Part shown: one piece after another, positions 26,352-35,004 of the stretch
Position numbering within the stretch: the first letter of the stretch is position 1
Layout of the letters: each line of letters opens with the position of its first letter
NCBI GenBank assembly: GCA_036745275.1
Contig: DAIOGK010000005.1
Span: 124,001-188,000, forward strand
Direction: 5' to 3'
Origin: JAIUNP01 sp020161975
Lineage (GTDB): Bacteria; Pseudomonadota; Alphaproteobacteria; Rhizobiales; Beijerinckiaceae
Length of the DNA: 64,000 nt
Notes under the pieces: model-generated
Told to the model about the DNA's origin: nothing
Database searches by the model: none
The model's input: the letters and a program-made list of their open reading frames with translations, nothing else
Translations under genes and position numbers: made by a program

Positions 26352-27041
26352 TCAACTCGTTTCCCTGAGCGCCGACTGGATGCGATCACGCATGACCTGC
26401 GGCTGCTTGATGACGAGGGCACCGCGCGTCTTTTCGGTGATCCCCTCGCCCGTCATGTTCGAGAGTTCCCGCGTCACCTGCTCGCGCCGACAACCAACCC
26501 GCCCCGCCAGCACATGGTGGAACGGTGGCGGCGAAACCACCCGTTCCTGCGGATTGCTGGCGCGCGGCTGTGACTGCCGCAACAGTTCTGCATAGAGCCT
26601 GTGGCGAACATCCAGAACCGTATGCTGGATCACGCGCTCGTTGAGGTCGCGCACGCGGCTGGCGAGCAGTCGCAACAGCTTGTCACACACCACATTTGAA
26701 GAAAAAACCATCTCGCGGAACACCGGCGCCGGCACAATGCACATCTCGCATTTGGTGAGCGCGGTCACATTGGCCGAACGCGGGGTGCTGTCGATCGCGG
26801 CCAACTCGCCGAAATAGGCACCGGCGTGCATGTCGTTGAGAATGACTTCCTTGCCGCCGGGCGTGCGCACGAGAATGCGCACCTCGCCCGCGATGATGAA
26901 ATAGACATCCCCTGTTGTGTCCTCGAAATCGAGCAACACATGCCCTTCATCGAACTTCCGCCAGGTACAACGCCGCTCGAACCGTTCAAGGTCGAGGTCG
27001 TTCGCATCCCGGAAAAAGGGAATGGTGGCCAGCGATTGCAT
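26352..27041 (-). CDS. Crp/Fnr-family transcriptional regulator
   Basis: About 229 residues from the ATG at 27041, which follows GGGAGGCAGGA; a longer frame would start at 27083. A cyclic-nucleotide-binding-type beta roll spans residues 10-125 (FEDTTGDVYFIIAGEVRILV, then GAYFGELAAIDSTPRSA). A C-terminal winged helix includes GRVGCRREQVTRELSNM as the recognition helix. No Fnr-type cysteine cluster is visible, so it is probably not an oxygen sensor of the Fnr kind. It lies directly upstream of the polyamine ABC operon on the same strand and could regulate it. The effector is unknown. Confidence 0.85.
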   Translation of the reverse strand: MQSLATIPFFRDANDLDLERFERRCTWRKFDEGHVLLDFEDTTGDVYFIIAGEVRILVRTPGGKEVILNDMHAGAYFGELAAIDSTPRSANVTALTKCEMCIVPAPVFREMVFSSNVVCDKLLRLLASRVRDLNERVIQHTVLDVRHRLYAELLRQSQPRASNPQERVVSPPPFHHVLAGRVGCRREQVTRELSNMTGEGITEKTRGALVIKQPQVMRDRIQSALRETS

Positions 27042-27234
27042 AGTTATGGTCCTGCCTCCCGTTTCGCCTTGCAGGCGCGTCATTTTGCCATGAAGCCCGA
27101 TTCCATGAAAGCGCTGTCAAAGTATGTGGATGCGTCATTTTGATGATGCACACCCCGGTCCGGATTTTCAGAATAACCCACTACCCGATCTCCCCGCCAA
27201 CGCCTATCCTCATGCAAACACCACGGAGAACACG

Positions 27235-27762
27235 ATGCCGGTCCATCGCCTCGATGCCGCAAGCCCCGAACTGCCGCCCGCCGGCGATCACTGGATTGCC
27301 CCCGATGCGCAGGTCATCGGCAAGGTGCGGCTCAGGAAGGATGCCGGCATCTGGTTCGGCGCCGTTCTGCGCGGTGATAACGAATGGATCGAGATCGGCG
27401 AAGGCTCGAACGTGCAGGAGCATTCCATGCTGCACACCGACATGGGTTTTCCGCTGACGGTTGGAAAGAACTGCACCATCGGCCACCGCGCCATCCTTCA
27501 TGGCTGCACCGTGGGCGATAATACGCTGATCGGCATGGGTGCCATCGTGCTGAATGGCGCGAAAATCGGCAACAACTGTCTTGTCGGCGCCGGCGCGCTG
27601 GTGACGGAAGGCAAGAGTTTCCCGGATAATTCGCTGATCGTCGGCGTGCCGGCAAAAGCCATCCGCATGCTCGATGAAACAGCGATTGCGGGCCTCACGG
27701 CCTCGGCCCGCAACTATGTCGCAAACTGGAAGCGGTTTGCGGCGGGCCTGAAACCCGCCTGA
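27235..27762 (+). CDS. Gamma-carbonic anhydrase family protein
   Basis: 175 residues from the ATG at 27235, which follows ACGGAGA; longer in-frame starts lack family similarity. Hexapeptide repeats of a left-handed beta helix run from about residue 17 to 140 (GKVRLRKDAGIWFGAVLRGD, GEGSNVQEHSMLHTD, GKNCTIGHRAILHG, VGDNTLIGMGAIVLNGAKIG). The His residues in QEHSMLH and TIGHRAILHG are at the positions of the zinc ligands in the gamma class. Trimeric cytoplasmic enzyme; activity as a real carbonic anhydrase is not certain for YrdA/PaaY-like members. Confidence 0.9.
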   Translation: MPVHRLDAASPELPPAGDHWIAPDAQVIGKVRLRKDAGIWFGAVLRGDNEWIEIGEGSNVQEHSMLHTDMGFPLTVGKNCTIGHRAILHGCTVGDNTLIGMGAIVLNGAKIGNNCLVGAGALVTEGKSFPDNSLIVGVPAKAIRMLDETAIAGLTASARNYVANWKRFAAGLKPA

Positions 27763-27786
27763 TGACCGAACCGCTCCTGCCAATGA

Positions 27787-28050
27787 TCAACCCTTGTTGG
27801 CCATCGCGTTGCGGATAAGACCGACAATCGCCATGACAATCGCGCCGCCGACGCCACCGCCGGCGAACTGACCAACCAGCCCCTGCGCCAGCATCGGCAG
27901 AACAGCAGACAGGATCGAGCCGCCCAATCCGCCGCCAACGATGCCGGCCAGCGAGTTGCCGACCGTGCCGAGGCTGAGGTTCTTCAAAACCGCACCGGCG
28001 GCATTACCACCGAGAGCGCCGGCAATCAGCTGAATGATGAGACCTTCCAT
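27787..28050 (-). CDS. Small glycine-rich membrane protein
   Basis: 87 residues from the ATG at 28050 (GGGGAG upstream), rich in Gly, Ala, Leu and Val. The sequence reads as two or three hydrophobic segments (LIIQLIAGALGGNAAGAVL, SLAGIVGGGLGGSILSAVLP, GAIVMAIVGLIRNAMANKG) with GxxxG spacing suited to helix packing. I know similar short proteins in Hyphomicrobiales but no function. It stands between the carbonic anhydrase gene (convergent) and mfd (same strand, 85 bp downstream). Confidence 0.7.
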   Translation of the reverse strand: MEGLIIQLIAGALGGNAAGAVLKNLSLGTVGNSLAGIVGGGLGGSILSAVLPMLAQGLVGQFAGGGVGGAIVMAIVGLIRNAMANKG

Positions 28051-28134
28051 GTGCTTAACTCCCCTCGTTCGATTGAAGGCGTTAGAAGGACTCAACTTTC
28101 GTCGAATAACAAGTTAAAATACTCAAATTGAGAA

Positions 28135-31100
28135 TTATCTTGTGGAGCGTTTGCCTTCGGCAATCCTGACGAGATCGGACAAAAGGCGCCGTGTTTCGGT
28201 GAGGCGGCGAGCGGTCTGCTCGAAATCGCCGGAGAAAACGACGCGCATGTCGGGCCGAACCTTGGCGGTCGTGCCCTTCTCCTGCACATAGCGCACAAGC
28301 CCGGCGGGATTGGCAAAAGCCTGCCCCCGGAACTGCACGATGATGCCGCGCGGACCCGCTTCCACTTTGTCGATATTGGCGCGGCGGCAGAGCGCCTTGA
28401 TCGCGACGATCTTCATCAACTGCTCAACCTCGTCGGGCAGCGGACCGAATCGGTCGATCATTTCGGCAGCGAACCCATTGATGTCCTGATCGGTGTCGAG
28501 CGTCGAAAGCCGGCGGTAAAGCCCCATGCGCAGATCAAGATCTTCGATGTAGCTCTCGGGAATGAGCACCGGCGCACCGATCGCGATGGTGGGCGACCAC
28601 TGCTCCTCTTCCTCCTCCTCGATGCCCGCCTTCAACGCCGCCACCGCTTCTTCCAACATCTGCTGGTAAAGTTCGTAACCGACTTCGCGGATATGGCCGG
28701 ACTGTTCCTCGCCCAGAAGGTTTCCGGCGCCGCGAATATCGAGATCGTGGCTGGCAAGCTGGAAGCCCGCGCCGAGACTGTCGAGCGATTGCAGCACCTT
28801 CAGCCGCCGTTCGGCCTGCGGGCTCACCGGCTTTTTGACCGGCACGGTGAAGATCGCATAGGCACGAGTCTTCGAGCGGCCCACGCGTCCGCGCAATTGG
28901 TAAAGTGCGGCCAGACCGAACATGTCGGCGCGGTGGACGATCAACGTGTTGGCGGTGGGAATATCGAGCCCGGATTCGACGATGGTCGTCGAAAGCAGCA
29001 CGTCGAACTTTCCGTCGTAGAAGTCGCTCATCACCTGTTCGAGGTCGGAGGCAGCCATCTGGCCATGACCCACGACCACCTTCACTTCGGGCACATGGCT
29101 TTCGAGGAAGGCTTTGACGTCCGCGATGTCCTCGATTCTCGGACAGACATAGAAGGACTGGCCGCCACGATAGCGCTCACGCAAAAGCGCCTCGCGCACC
29201 ACGAGTTCGTCAAAGGGTGTCACGAACGTGCGCACCGCGAGGCGATCCACCGGCGGGGTGGCGATAATCGAAAGTTCGCGCACGCCGGTCAGCGCCAGTT
29301 GCAGCGTGCGCGGAATCGGCGTCGCCGATAGCGTCAGTACATGCACTTCGGCGCGCAGGTCCTTCAGCCGTTCCTTGTGCGCAACGCCGAAATGCTGCTC
29401 CTCATCGACGATCAGCAGGCCGAGATCCTTGAACTTGATCGTCTTTCCGAGCAACGCATGGGTGCCAACCACGATATCGAGTGTACCGGCAGCCAGTTCA
29501 TCGCGCGATTTCTTGAGATCGCCGGAGGGCACAAGGCGCGACATCTGCGCAATGCGGATCGGCAGGCCTTTGAAGCGTTCGGCGAAGGTCCGGAAATGCT
29601 GACGGGCGAGCAGCGTCGTCGGCACCACTACGGCCACCTGCTGACCGGCCATCGCCGCTACAAAAGCCGCCCGGAGCGCGACCTCGGTCTTGCCAAAGCC
29701 GACATCGCCGCAGACCAGCCGGTCCATCGGCCGCCCCTTGGCAAGGTCGGTGAGCGTCGCGTCGATGGCGTCCAGCTGGTCGTCCGTCTCGGTGTAGGGA
29801 AAGCGCGCGACAAACTCGTCATAGGCATGGGCCGGCGTCGGAAATTTCGGCGCCTCACGCATTTGCCGGGCGGCGGCGATTTTGATGAGCGCCTTCGCCA
29901 TGTCGCGGATGCGCTTCTTCAGCTTGGCCTTGCGCGCCTGCCAGGCCGGACCGCCCAGCCGGTCTAGCTGAACTTCGGTATCCTCCGACCCGTAACGCGA
30001 CAGAAGCTCGATATTCTCCACCGGCAGGAACAGCTTGTCGCCGCCGTGATAGTGGATTTCGAGGCAATCATGCGGCGCGCCGGACACGTCGATGGTTTTC
30101 AACCCGACAAAACGCCCGATGCCATGATCGACATGGACGACAACATCGCCGACCGAAAGGCTCGACACCTCGGCGATGAAATCCTTCGGGCGCTTGGACG
30201 AGCGCTGCGGGCGGCTGAGCCGTTCGCCCAGAATGTCCTGCTCGGAGATAATGGCGAAATCGGGCGTTTCGAAGCCCTGCTCCAGCCCCAGCACGGCCAG
30301 CGCCGTCTCATGGGTATTGAAGGCCATCGCCTCACGGAACGAGCGTGCATTCTTCGCGCCCTTGAGGCCGTGATCGTCCAGAACGCCTGCGTTGCGCTGG
30401 CGGGCGCCATCGGTGAAGGAGGCGATGATCGTGCGCTTGCCCGCCTTCTGCACGGCACGGATATGCTGTACCACCGCATCGAACACGTTGGCGTTTTCAT
30501 TCGCACGTTCGGCGGCGAAGGAATGGCCGGTGCGGGCCTGAAGATCGACTACCCAGCGCGCGCCGCCATCCGGCAGGGCAAAGGGGGTGAGGTGAATGGT
30601 TGCGGGCGCGTCCGCAATCTCCTGCCATTGCTTTTGCGACAGATAGAGCGCATCGGTCGGCAGCGGGCGATAGGGCGCGCCCGTGGCCTTCCCGCTTTCA
30701 AGCGCGGATTTCCGCGCCTCCTGATAGTCGCTGATCTGCTTCAACCGCTCGTCCGCGGCAGTGTCCGCCTGCGAATCGATGAGCAACATCGCGCCGGGCA
30801 CGTAGTCGGCCAGCGTATCCATCCGATCGTGGAACAGCGGCAGCCAGTGCTCCATGCCCGGGAAGCGCCGTCCTTCCGAAATCGCCTCGTAGAGCGAATC
30901 CCCGCGCTGCGCCGCGCCGAACCGCGCCACATAGCTCTGCCGGAAACGGCGGATCGCCTCCGAGGTGAGCTGGAATTCCGTCATCGGCACAAGGTCAAGC
31001 GCTGCGATGGGGTGGGTTGAGCGCTGCGTCTCGGGATCGAAGCCCTTGATCGTCTCCAGAACGTCGCCGAAGAGATCAAGCCGCACCGGCCCAAGCGGCC

Positions 31101-31665
31101 CCGGCGGATAGAGATCGACGATGCCGCCACGCACGGCATATTCGCCAACGTCGCGCACTGTGCTCGAACGGGTAAACCCGTTGATTTCAAGCCAGTTCGA
31201 CAGATCCGATGTATCGACCGCATTCCCCGGCGCCGCCGAAAGACTTTCTTTCGACACCCAGCTGATCGGCGGCAGACGCTGAAGCAGCGCGTTGATCGAC
31301 GTCACAACCACGCGGGGCCGATCCCCCCCGCGCGAACGGACAAGGCGCGAGAGCGTCGTCATGCGCCGCGCCACCACCGGCGCATTGGGCGAGGCGCGAT
31401 CATAGGGCTGGCAATCCCAGGCGGGCAGCGACAGCACCTCGATTTCCGGCGCGAAGAAGGACAGCGCTGCTTCCACCGCCTGCTGTCGTTGCCCGTCGCG
31501 TGCAACGAACACCGCGAGCGCCGGCGCATCGACCCCGGCCTTGAAACGGATGCGCGCGACTTCAGCCAGCGCGAGCGCTTCCGCCCCGTCCGCGACATTG
31601 GCGATGGTGACGCGCGTACCGCTGGCGATCAGCGATTGCAGGCGGGAATTGAGGACTTCTGTCAT
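28135..31665 (-). CDS. mfd: Transcription-repair coupling factor
   Basis: 1,176 residues, full length. It removes stalled RNA polymerase from damaged DNA and recruits UvrA. The UvrB-like N-terminal module is followed by the RNA-polymerase-binding CarD-like domain (VGDVVVHVDHGIGRFVGL, about residue 510). The RecG-type translocase carries Walker A CGDVGFGKTEVALRAAF, the DEEQH box and LSATPIPRTLQLAL. The C-terminal TRCF domain occupies about the last 130 residues. All helicase motifs look intact. Transcribed after fabD and sdhE on the minus strand with a 99-bp gap, a different arrangement from the recG-sdhE-mfd order often seen in relatives. Confidence 0.97.
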   Translation of the reverse strand: MTEVLNSRLQSLIASGTRVTIANVADGAEALALAEVARIRFKAGVDAPALAVFVARDGQRQQAVEAALSFFAPEIEVLSLPAWDCQPYDRASPNAPVVARRMTTLSRLVRSRGGDRPRVVVTSINALLQRLPPISWVSKESLSAAPGNAVDTSDLSNWLEINGFTRSSTVRDVGEYAVRGGIVDLYPPGPLGPVRLDLFGDVLETIKGFDPETQRSTHPIAALDLVPMTEFQLTSEAIRRFRQSYVARFGAAQRGDSLYEAISEGRRFPGMEHWLPLFHDRMDTLADYVPGAMLLIDSQADTAADERLKQISDYQEARKSALESGKATGAPYRPLPTDALYLSQKQWQEIADAPATIHLTPFALPDGGARWVVDLQARTGHSFAAERANENANVFDAVVQHIRAVQKAGKRTIIASFTDGARQRNAGVLDDHGLKGAKNARSFREAMAFNTHETALAVLGLEQGFETPDFAIISEQDILGERLSRPQRSSKRPKDFIAEVSSLSVGDVVVHVDHGIGRFVGLKTIDVSGAPHDCLEIHYHGGDKLFLPVENIELLSRYGSEDTEVQLDRLGGPAWQARKAKLKKRIRDMAKALIKIAAARQMREAPKFPTPAHAYDEFVARFPYTETDDQLDAIDATLTDLAKGRPMDRLVCGDVGFGKTEVALRAAFVAAMAGQQVAVVVPTTLLARQHFRTFAERFKGLPIRIAQMSRLVPSGDLKKSRDELAAGTLDIVVGTHALLGKTIKFKDLGLLIVDEEQHFGVAHKERLKDLRAEVHVLTLSATPIPRTLQLALTGVRELSIIATPPVDRLAVRTFVTPFDELVVREALLRERYRGGQSFYVCPRIEDIADVKAFLESHVPEVKVVVGHGQMAASDLEQVMSDFYDGKFDVLLSTTIVESGLDIPTANTLIVHRADMFGLAALYQLRGRVGRSKTRAYAIFTVPVKKPVSPQAERRLKVLQSLDSLGAGFQLASHDLDIRGAGNLLGEEQSGHIREVGYELYQQMLEEAVAALKAGIEEEEEEQWSPTIAIGAPVLIPESYIEDLDLRMGLYRRLSTLDTDQDINGFAAEMIDRFGPLPDEVEQLMKIVAIKALCRRANIDKVEAGPRGIIVQFRGQAFANPAGLVRYVQEKGTTAKVRPDMRVVFSGDFEQTARRLTETRRLLSDLVRIAEGKRSTR

Positions 31666-31764
31666 GACCGGCGCGTGTTAGCGGAAATGCGCGGGCGCGT
31701 CACCGCCGAATGCGTGCCCGTTGTAATGATCGGAGAGGCCATCAGCCAGCGACCGATCAAATCT

Positions 31765-32058
31765 CTACAGTTTCTCCGCCGAAAGCTTGCCCGCCATCGC
31801 CATCATCTCGCGGAACAGCGGCGTGTCATAAGCCTCCGGCGTCGGCTGCTGGCCGGTAATCCAGGCCATCAGATCCGGCTCTTCCACCGCCATCAGCGCC
31901 TCGAAGATATCGGCCTCCGCCTCGTTGAAACTGGCGGCGCGCCGGTCCGCAAACTGGCCGATCAGCATGTCGAGTTCGCGCATCCCGCGATGGTTCGCGC
32001 GGTAGATGATGCGCTTGAGGCGCGGGCTGAGCAAATTCGGATCGGTCATCATGGTCAT
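31765..32058 (-). CDS. sdhE: FAD assembly factor for succinate dehydrogenase (SdhE)
   Basis: 97 residues. It helps attach FAD covalently to SdhA. The family signature is visible as the RGMRE-like motif in YRANHRGMRELDMLIGQF, followed by helices ending ALMAVEEPDLMAWITGQ. Its ATG overlaps the fabD stop (ATGA), so it is translationally coupled to fabD. An internal ATG 6 or 9 bp downstream could also serve. Belongs to DUF339/Sdh5 family; confidence is high. Confidence 0.93.
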   Translation of the reverse strand: MTMMTDPNLLSPRLKRIIYRANHRGMRELDMLIGQFADRRAASFNEAEADIFEALMAVEEPDLMAWITGQQPTPEAYDTPLFREMMAMAGKLSAEKL

Positions 32059-32990
32059 GCGGTGTAGGCATTCACATCATCGGGCGTTGCGACATTGGCC
32101 GCGCTGGCCCCCTCGACGACGCGCTTGACGAGGCCGGAGAGCACCTTGCCCGCGCCGACCTCGACAAAGCGGTTGACCCCCTGCCCGCCCAGCCAGGCCA
32201 TGCTCTCGGCCCAGCGCACCGAGCCCGTGACCTGTTCGACAAGACGACGGCGGATGTCGTCCGGGTCGCTGCTGGCCACCGCCAGCACGTTCGCGACCAC
32301 CGGCACCACCGGCGCCTTGATATTGGCTTGCGCCAGCGCGGCCGCCATGGCTTCGGCCGCCGGCTGCATCAGCGAGCAATGGAACGGTGCGGAAACCGGC
32401 AGCGCCAGCGCACGACGGATACCCTTGCCCTGCGCGATCGGAATCGCCCGCGCTATGGCCGAGGCATGGCCGGAAATCACCACCTGCCCACCACCATTGT
32501 CATTGGCAAGTTCGCACACTTCGCCCTCGGCAGCCTCCTTCGCCACCTCGGCAGCCTGCTCTTTCGTCGCACCGATCAGCGCAGCCATGCCGCCAAGTCC
32601 GACCGGAACCGCCTTCTGCATCGCATCACCGCGGATGCGCAGAAGCTTGGCCGTATCGGTGATCGACAACGCGCCGGCAGCGGCCAGCGCCGAATACTCT
32701 CCCAGCGAATGCCCGGCCACGAAAGCAACATCGCGCCTGAGATCGACACCCTTTTCCGTCTCCAGCGCCCGAAGTGCGGCCAGCGACACCGCCATCAGTG
32801 CCGGCTGGGCATTGGCGGTCAAGGTCAGTTCATCGCCCGGCCCCTCGAAGATCAGCGCAGAGAGCTTCTGCCCCAGCGCCGCGTCCACCTCCTCAAACAC
32901 CGCACGGGACGCGGGGAAGGCGTCATGGAGCGCCTTGCCCATACCAACCGTCTGGCTGCCCTGTCCCGGGAAAATGAATGCCGTGCTCAT
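32055..32990 (-). CDS. fabD: Malonyl-CoA:ACP transacylase
   Basis: 311 residues from the ATG at 32990, which follows GGGAGGCAGC; a longer frame starts at 33050. It loads malonyl groups onto acyl carrier protein for fatty-acid synthesis in the cytoplasm. N-terminal FPGQGSQTVGMG, the nucleophile motif GHSLGEYSAL (Ser about residue 93) and QVVISGH are the family hallmarks. In many proteobacteria fabD sits with fabG-acpP-fabF; here it is coupled to sdhE and stands upstream of mfd, so the fab cluster is split in this organism. Confidence 0.96.
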   Translation of the reverse strand: MSTAFIFPGQGSQTVGMGKALHDAFPASRAVFEEVDAALGQKLSALIFEGPGDELTLTANAQPALMAVSLAALRALETEKGVDLRRDVAFVAGHSLGEYSALAAAGALSITDTAKLLRIRGDAMQKAVPVGLGGMAALIGATKEQAAEVAKEAAEGEVCELANDNGGGQVVISGHASAIARAIPIAQGKGIRRALALPVSAPFHCSLMQPAAEAMAAALAQANIKAPVVPVVANVLAVASSDPDDIRRRLVEQVTGSVRWAESMAWLGGQGVNRFVEVGAGKVLSGLVKRVVEGASAANVATPDDVNAYTA

Positions 32991-33090
32991 GCTGCCTCCC
33001 ACGCGCAAAAATGCTCTGCCGGGCTTCGCGCGGAAGCGCGAGCCTGTCAAGACGATGGCGGTGCGGGCGACGCTCCGCTACACCACCCGC

Positions 33091-33366
33091 ATGACCGTTG
33101 ATTCTGACACGCTCGCCCGTCTTGAAGCCGAACTGATCCGGCTGGCCACCGCCTGCACCCCCGGCGCCACCGCCTGCCCGTCAGAGGCGGCGCGCACCAT
33201 CGGCGGCAATCATCCCGACCAATGGGGCCCATTGATGCAGCCCGTACGCCGCATCGCGGTCCGGCTCGCCAACGAAGGACGCCTCGTGATCACCCGCAAG
33301 GGAAAACCTGTCGACCCCAACGACTTCCGAGGCGTCTACCGCATCGCAGCGCCCCGGCTCGACTGA
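33091..33366 (+). CDS. DUF3253 domain protein
   Basis: 91 residues from the ATG at 33091 (another ATG is at 33055). The conserved DUF3253 pieces are CPSEAARTIG, WGPLMQPVRRIAVRLA, GRLVITRKGKPVDP and the end FRGVYRIA. The pattern resembles a small winged-helix protein with a single domain. Function unknown. Divergent from fabD, with only about 100 bp between the start codons, so the two promoters probably overlap. Confidence 0.8.
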   Translation: MTVDSDTLARLEAELIRLATACTPGATACPSEAARTIGGNHPDQWGPLMQPVRRIAVRLANEGRLVITRKGKPVDPNDFRGVYRIAAPRLD

Positions 33367-33495
33367 GCCCACCGGGGCAATCCACGCGGCACCGCACACA
33401 AAACCGCGATTCCCGCTGCTTTCGCGCCGCCAGCAGGCCAATGAAAACGCTCATTGCGACAATGATACGACAGAGCTCCGCGATTTACGCATTGC

Positions 33496-33543
33496 TGCAT
33501 TGCAAAATTTATCTTTGACTTTTTGTGCACCGCAACATAGCTT
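33496..33543 (+). promoter_or_regulatory. Phasin promoter with a TGC-N3-GCA site
   Basis: TTGACT (33515-33520) and TAGCTT (33538-33543) at 17-bp spacing form a plausible promoter about 60 bp before the phasin start. Just upstream, TGC-ATT-GCA (33496-33504) resembles the TGC-rich inverted sites described for the polyhydroxyalkanoate regulator PhaR. The -10 match is modest; the site assignment is inference. Confidence 0.4.
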
Positions 33544-33601
33544 CTGTTTCGAAAGTTCACGCCCAGTCAGGCACCCAAGATACAACTCGATGGAGCACAT
33601 C

Positions 33602-33934
33602 ATGTTCAAGTTTGAAGATTTCCAGAAATTCGGTCAGGACGGTTCGGAGAACGTGCAGAAGGCGTTCGCTGCCTCGCAGAAGTCGGCCCAGGCGATTTTC
33701 GCCGAGGTGCAGGACTACTCGAAGAAGTCGGTTGAGGCCGGTCAGGCCCACTTCGAGAAGCTGCTCGGCGTGAAGGCCCTCGACAAGGCCATCGAGCTTC
33801 AGACCAGCTTCGCCAAGTCGTCCTACGAGGGCTTCGTTGCCCACGCCACCAAGCTCGGCGAGCTCTACACCAACGCCGCCAAGGAAGCTGCCAAGCCGTT
33901 CGAGGCTGCGGTTGCCAAGGCTCAGGCCAAGTAA
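33602..33934 (+). CDS. Phasin family protein
   Basis: 110 residues from the ATG at 33602 (TGGAG 8 bp upstream). The whole protein is amphipathic helix, rich in Ala, Lys, Glu and Gln. Typical Phasin_2-type pieces are QKSAQAIFAEVQDYSKKSVE and LQTSFAKSSYEGFVAHATKL. Phasins coat polyhydroxybutyrate granules and limit their size; in Hyphomicrobiales some are small and highly expressed. Codon choice is very biased to common codons (gcc, aag, gag), fitting strong expression, and two strong terminators follow the gene. No other PHB genes are in the window. Confidence 0.88.
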   Translation: MFKFEDFQKFGQDGSENVQKAFAASQKSAQAIFAEVQDYSKKSVEAGQAHFEKLLGVKALDKAIELQTSFAKSSYEGFVAHATKLGELYTNAAKEAAKPFEAAVAKAQAK

Positions 33935-34007
33935 TTTTGCGATGCGGGGCAACCCGCTTCGGCAGTGAATGGTACGGCGCGCTGTTCCTCCCGCGCGCGC
34001 CGAATGG

Positions 34008-34041
34008 AAGGCCCGGCGCTCCTCCCCCAGCCGGGCCTTTT
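34008..34041 (+). terminator. Phasin terminator 1
   Basis: Stem AAGGCCCGGC / GCCGGGCCTT with a 12-base loop, followed by TT, 74 bp after the phasin stop codon. Good intrinsic terminator. Confidence 0.85.
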
Positions 34042-34047
34042 CATTTT

Positions 34048-34079
34048 CGCCGCGCCGTCACCAGACGGCGCGGCGTTTT
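34048..34079 (+). terminator. Phasin terminator 2
   Basis: Perfect 12-bp stem CGCCGCGCCGTC / GACGGCGCGGCG with ACCA loop, then TTTT. It lies only 6 bp after the first terminator, giving a tandem stop. Confidence 0.85.
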
Positions 34080-34128
34080 CTTTATGGCCACATTCTTCAC
34101 TATGAACGAACTGGGGGGAGCGAATCAC

Positions 34129-34986
34129 ATGGCAATGCTGTGGCAGGACACCGGCGGAAAGGTCTCGCCCTCGCGCGTGACCGCCTTGGCGCTGGTCTGC
34201 CTGCCGGCGTGCTGGCTGGCGATGAACGCAGCTCTCGGCCAGCTTGGCCCGCGCCCGATGACCGCCGCCATTCACGAAACCGGGGACTGGGCCCTGCGCC
34301 TTGTCTGGCTCGCCCTGCTGATACGGCCGGCACGACGCATTCTGGATTGGCCGCGCCTCATCGGATTGCGAAGGATTGTCGGCGTCTCCGCCTTTTCCTA
34401 TGCCGGGCTGCACCTGACACTCTACGCGGCAGACCTGAAATGGGACCTTCTGAAGGTCGGCAGCGAGATTGCGCAGCGCATTTACCTCGGCCTCGGCTTT
34501 GCCAGCCTGACCGCGCTGGCTGTCCTGGCCGCAACCTCGCGCGATTCGGAAATTCGGCGGCTTGGTGCCGGGGCGTGGAAAGATCTGCACCGGCTCGTTT
34601 ATCCCGCCGCCGTGCTGATGCTGGTGCATTTTTTCCTGCAATCGAAGCTGAATGTCACCCAGCCGGTGCTGATGGCCGGCCTGCTTGTCTGGCTGTTCGG
34701 CTGGCGCTGGCTCGAATCGAATCGCCGGACGAACGCCGGCAGTCTTGTCCTGCTCGCAGTGTTCGCGGCATTTGCGACCATGGCCATCGAAGCGGCCTGG
34801 TATGGCCTGATGACCGGGGTACCCGCGCAGCAGATTCTCACCGCAAATTTTGAATTCGACTATGAAATCAGAATGATGTGGTGGGTTCTTGCTATGGGTT
34901 TTGTGGCAGCGGCGCTTCAGGCCTGGCGCGGGATGGCGAGCACAAAAAAGCCGCCGATGAGGCCGGCGGCTTTCAATAATCCGTGA
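34129..34986 (+). CDS. MsrQ/YedZ-like haem-binding membrane protein (ferric reductase-like domain)
   Basis: 285 residues from the ATG at 34129, which follows GGGGGGAG at 8 bp; earlier ATGs lack a ribosome site. About six to eight membrane helices. Conserved histidines likely to bind haem are in FSYAGLHLTLY and WKDLHRLVYPAAVLMLVHFF. The fold matches MsrQ, which passes electrons from the quinone pool to the periplasmic methionine sulfoxide reductase MsrP. No msrP gene is adjacent, and the C-terminus is longer than in MsrQ, with two extra helices. The last codons overlap a transcription terminator. The partner and exact role are therefore uncertain. Confidence 0.75.
   Translation: MAMLWQDTGGKVSPSRVTALALVCLPACWLAMNAALGQLGPRPMTAAIHETGDWALRLVWLALLIRPARRILDWPRLIGLRRIVGVSAFSYAGLHLTLYAADLKWDLLKVGSEIAQRIYLGLGFASLTALAVLAATSRDSEIRRLGAGAWKDLHRLVYPAAVLMLVHFFLQSKLNVTQPVLMAGLLVWLFGWRWLESNRRTNAGSLVLLAVFAAFATMAIEAAWYGLMTGVPAQQILTANFEFDYEIRMMWWVLAMGFVAAALQAWRGMASTKKPPMRPAAFNNP
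34944..34973. terminator. Bidirectional terminator overlapping the msrQ-like 3' end
   Basis: A6, then GCCGCCG-N7-CGGCGGC (34950-34970) and TTT. It lies inside the last codons of the msrQ-like gene and just beyond the end of the convergent NDUFA12 gene, so it can serve both directions. Confidence 0.7.
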
Positions 34987-35004
34987 CGTGTCCGGAAACG
35001 GGTG

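Noticed and set aside
24772..26573. Plus-strand frames over the polyamine ABC genes
   Set aside because: The minus-strand genes show Walker motifs, EAA loops and 4-bp overlaps; the plus frames are shadows.
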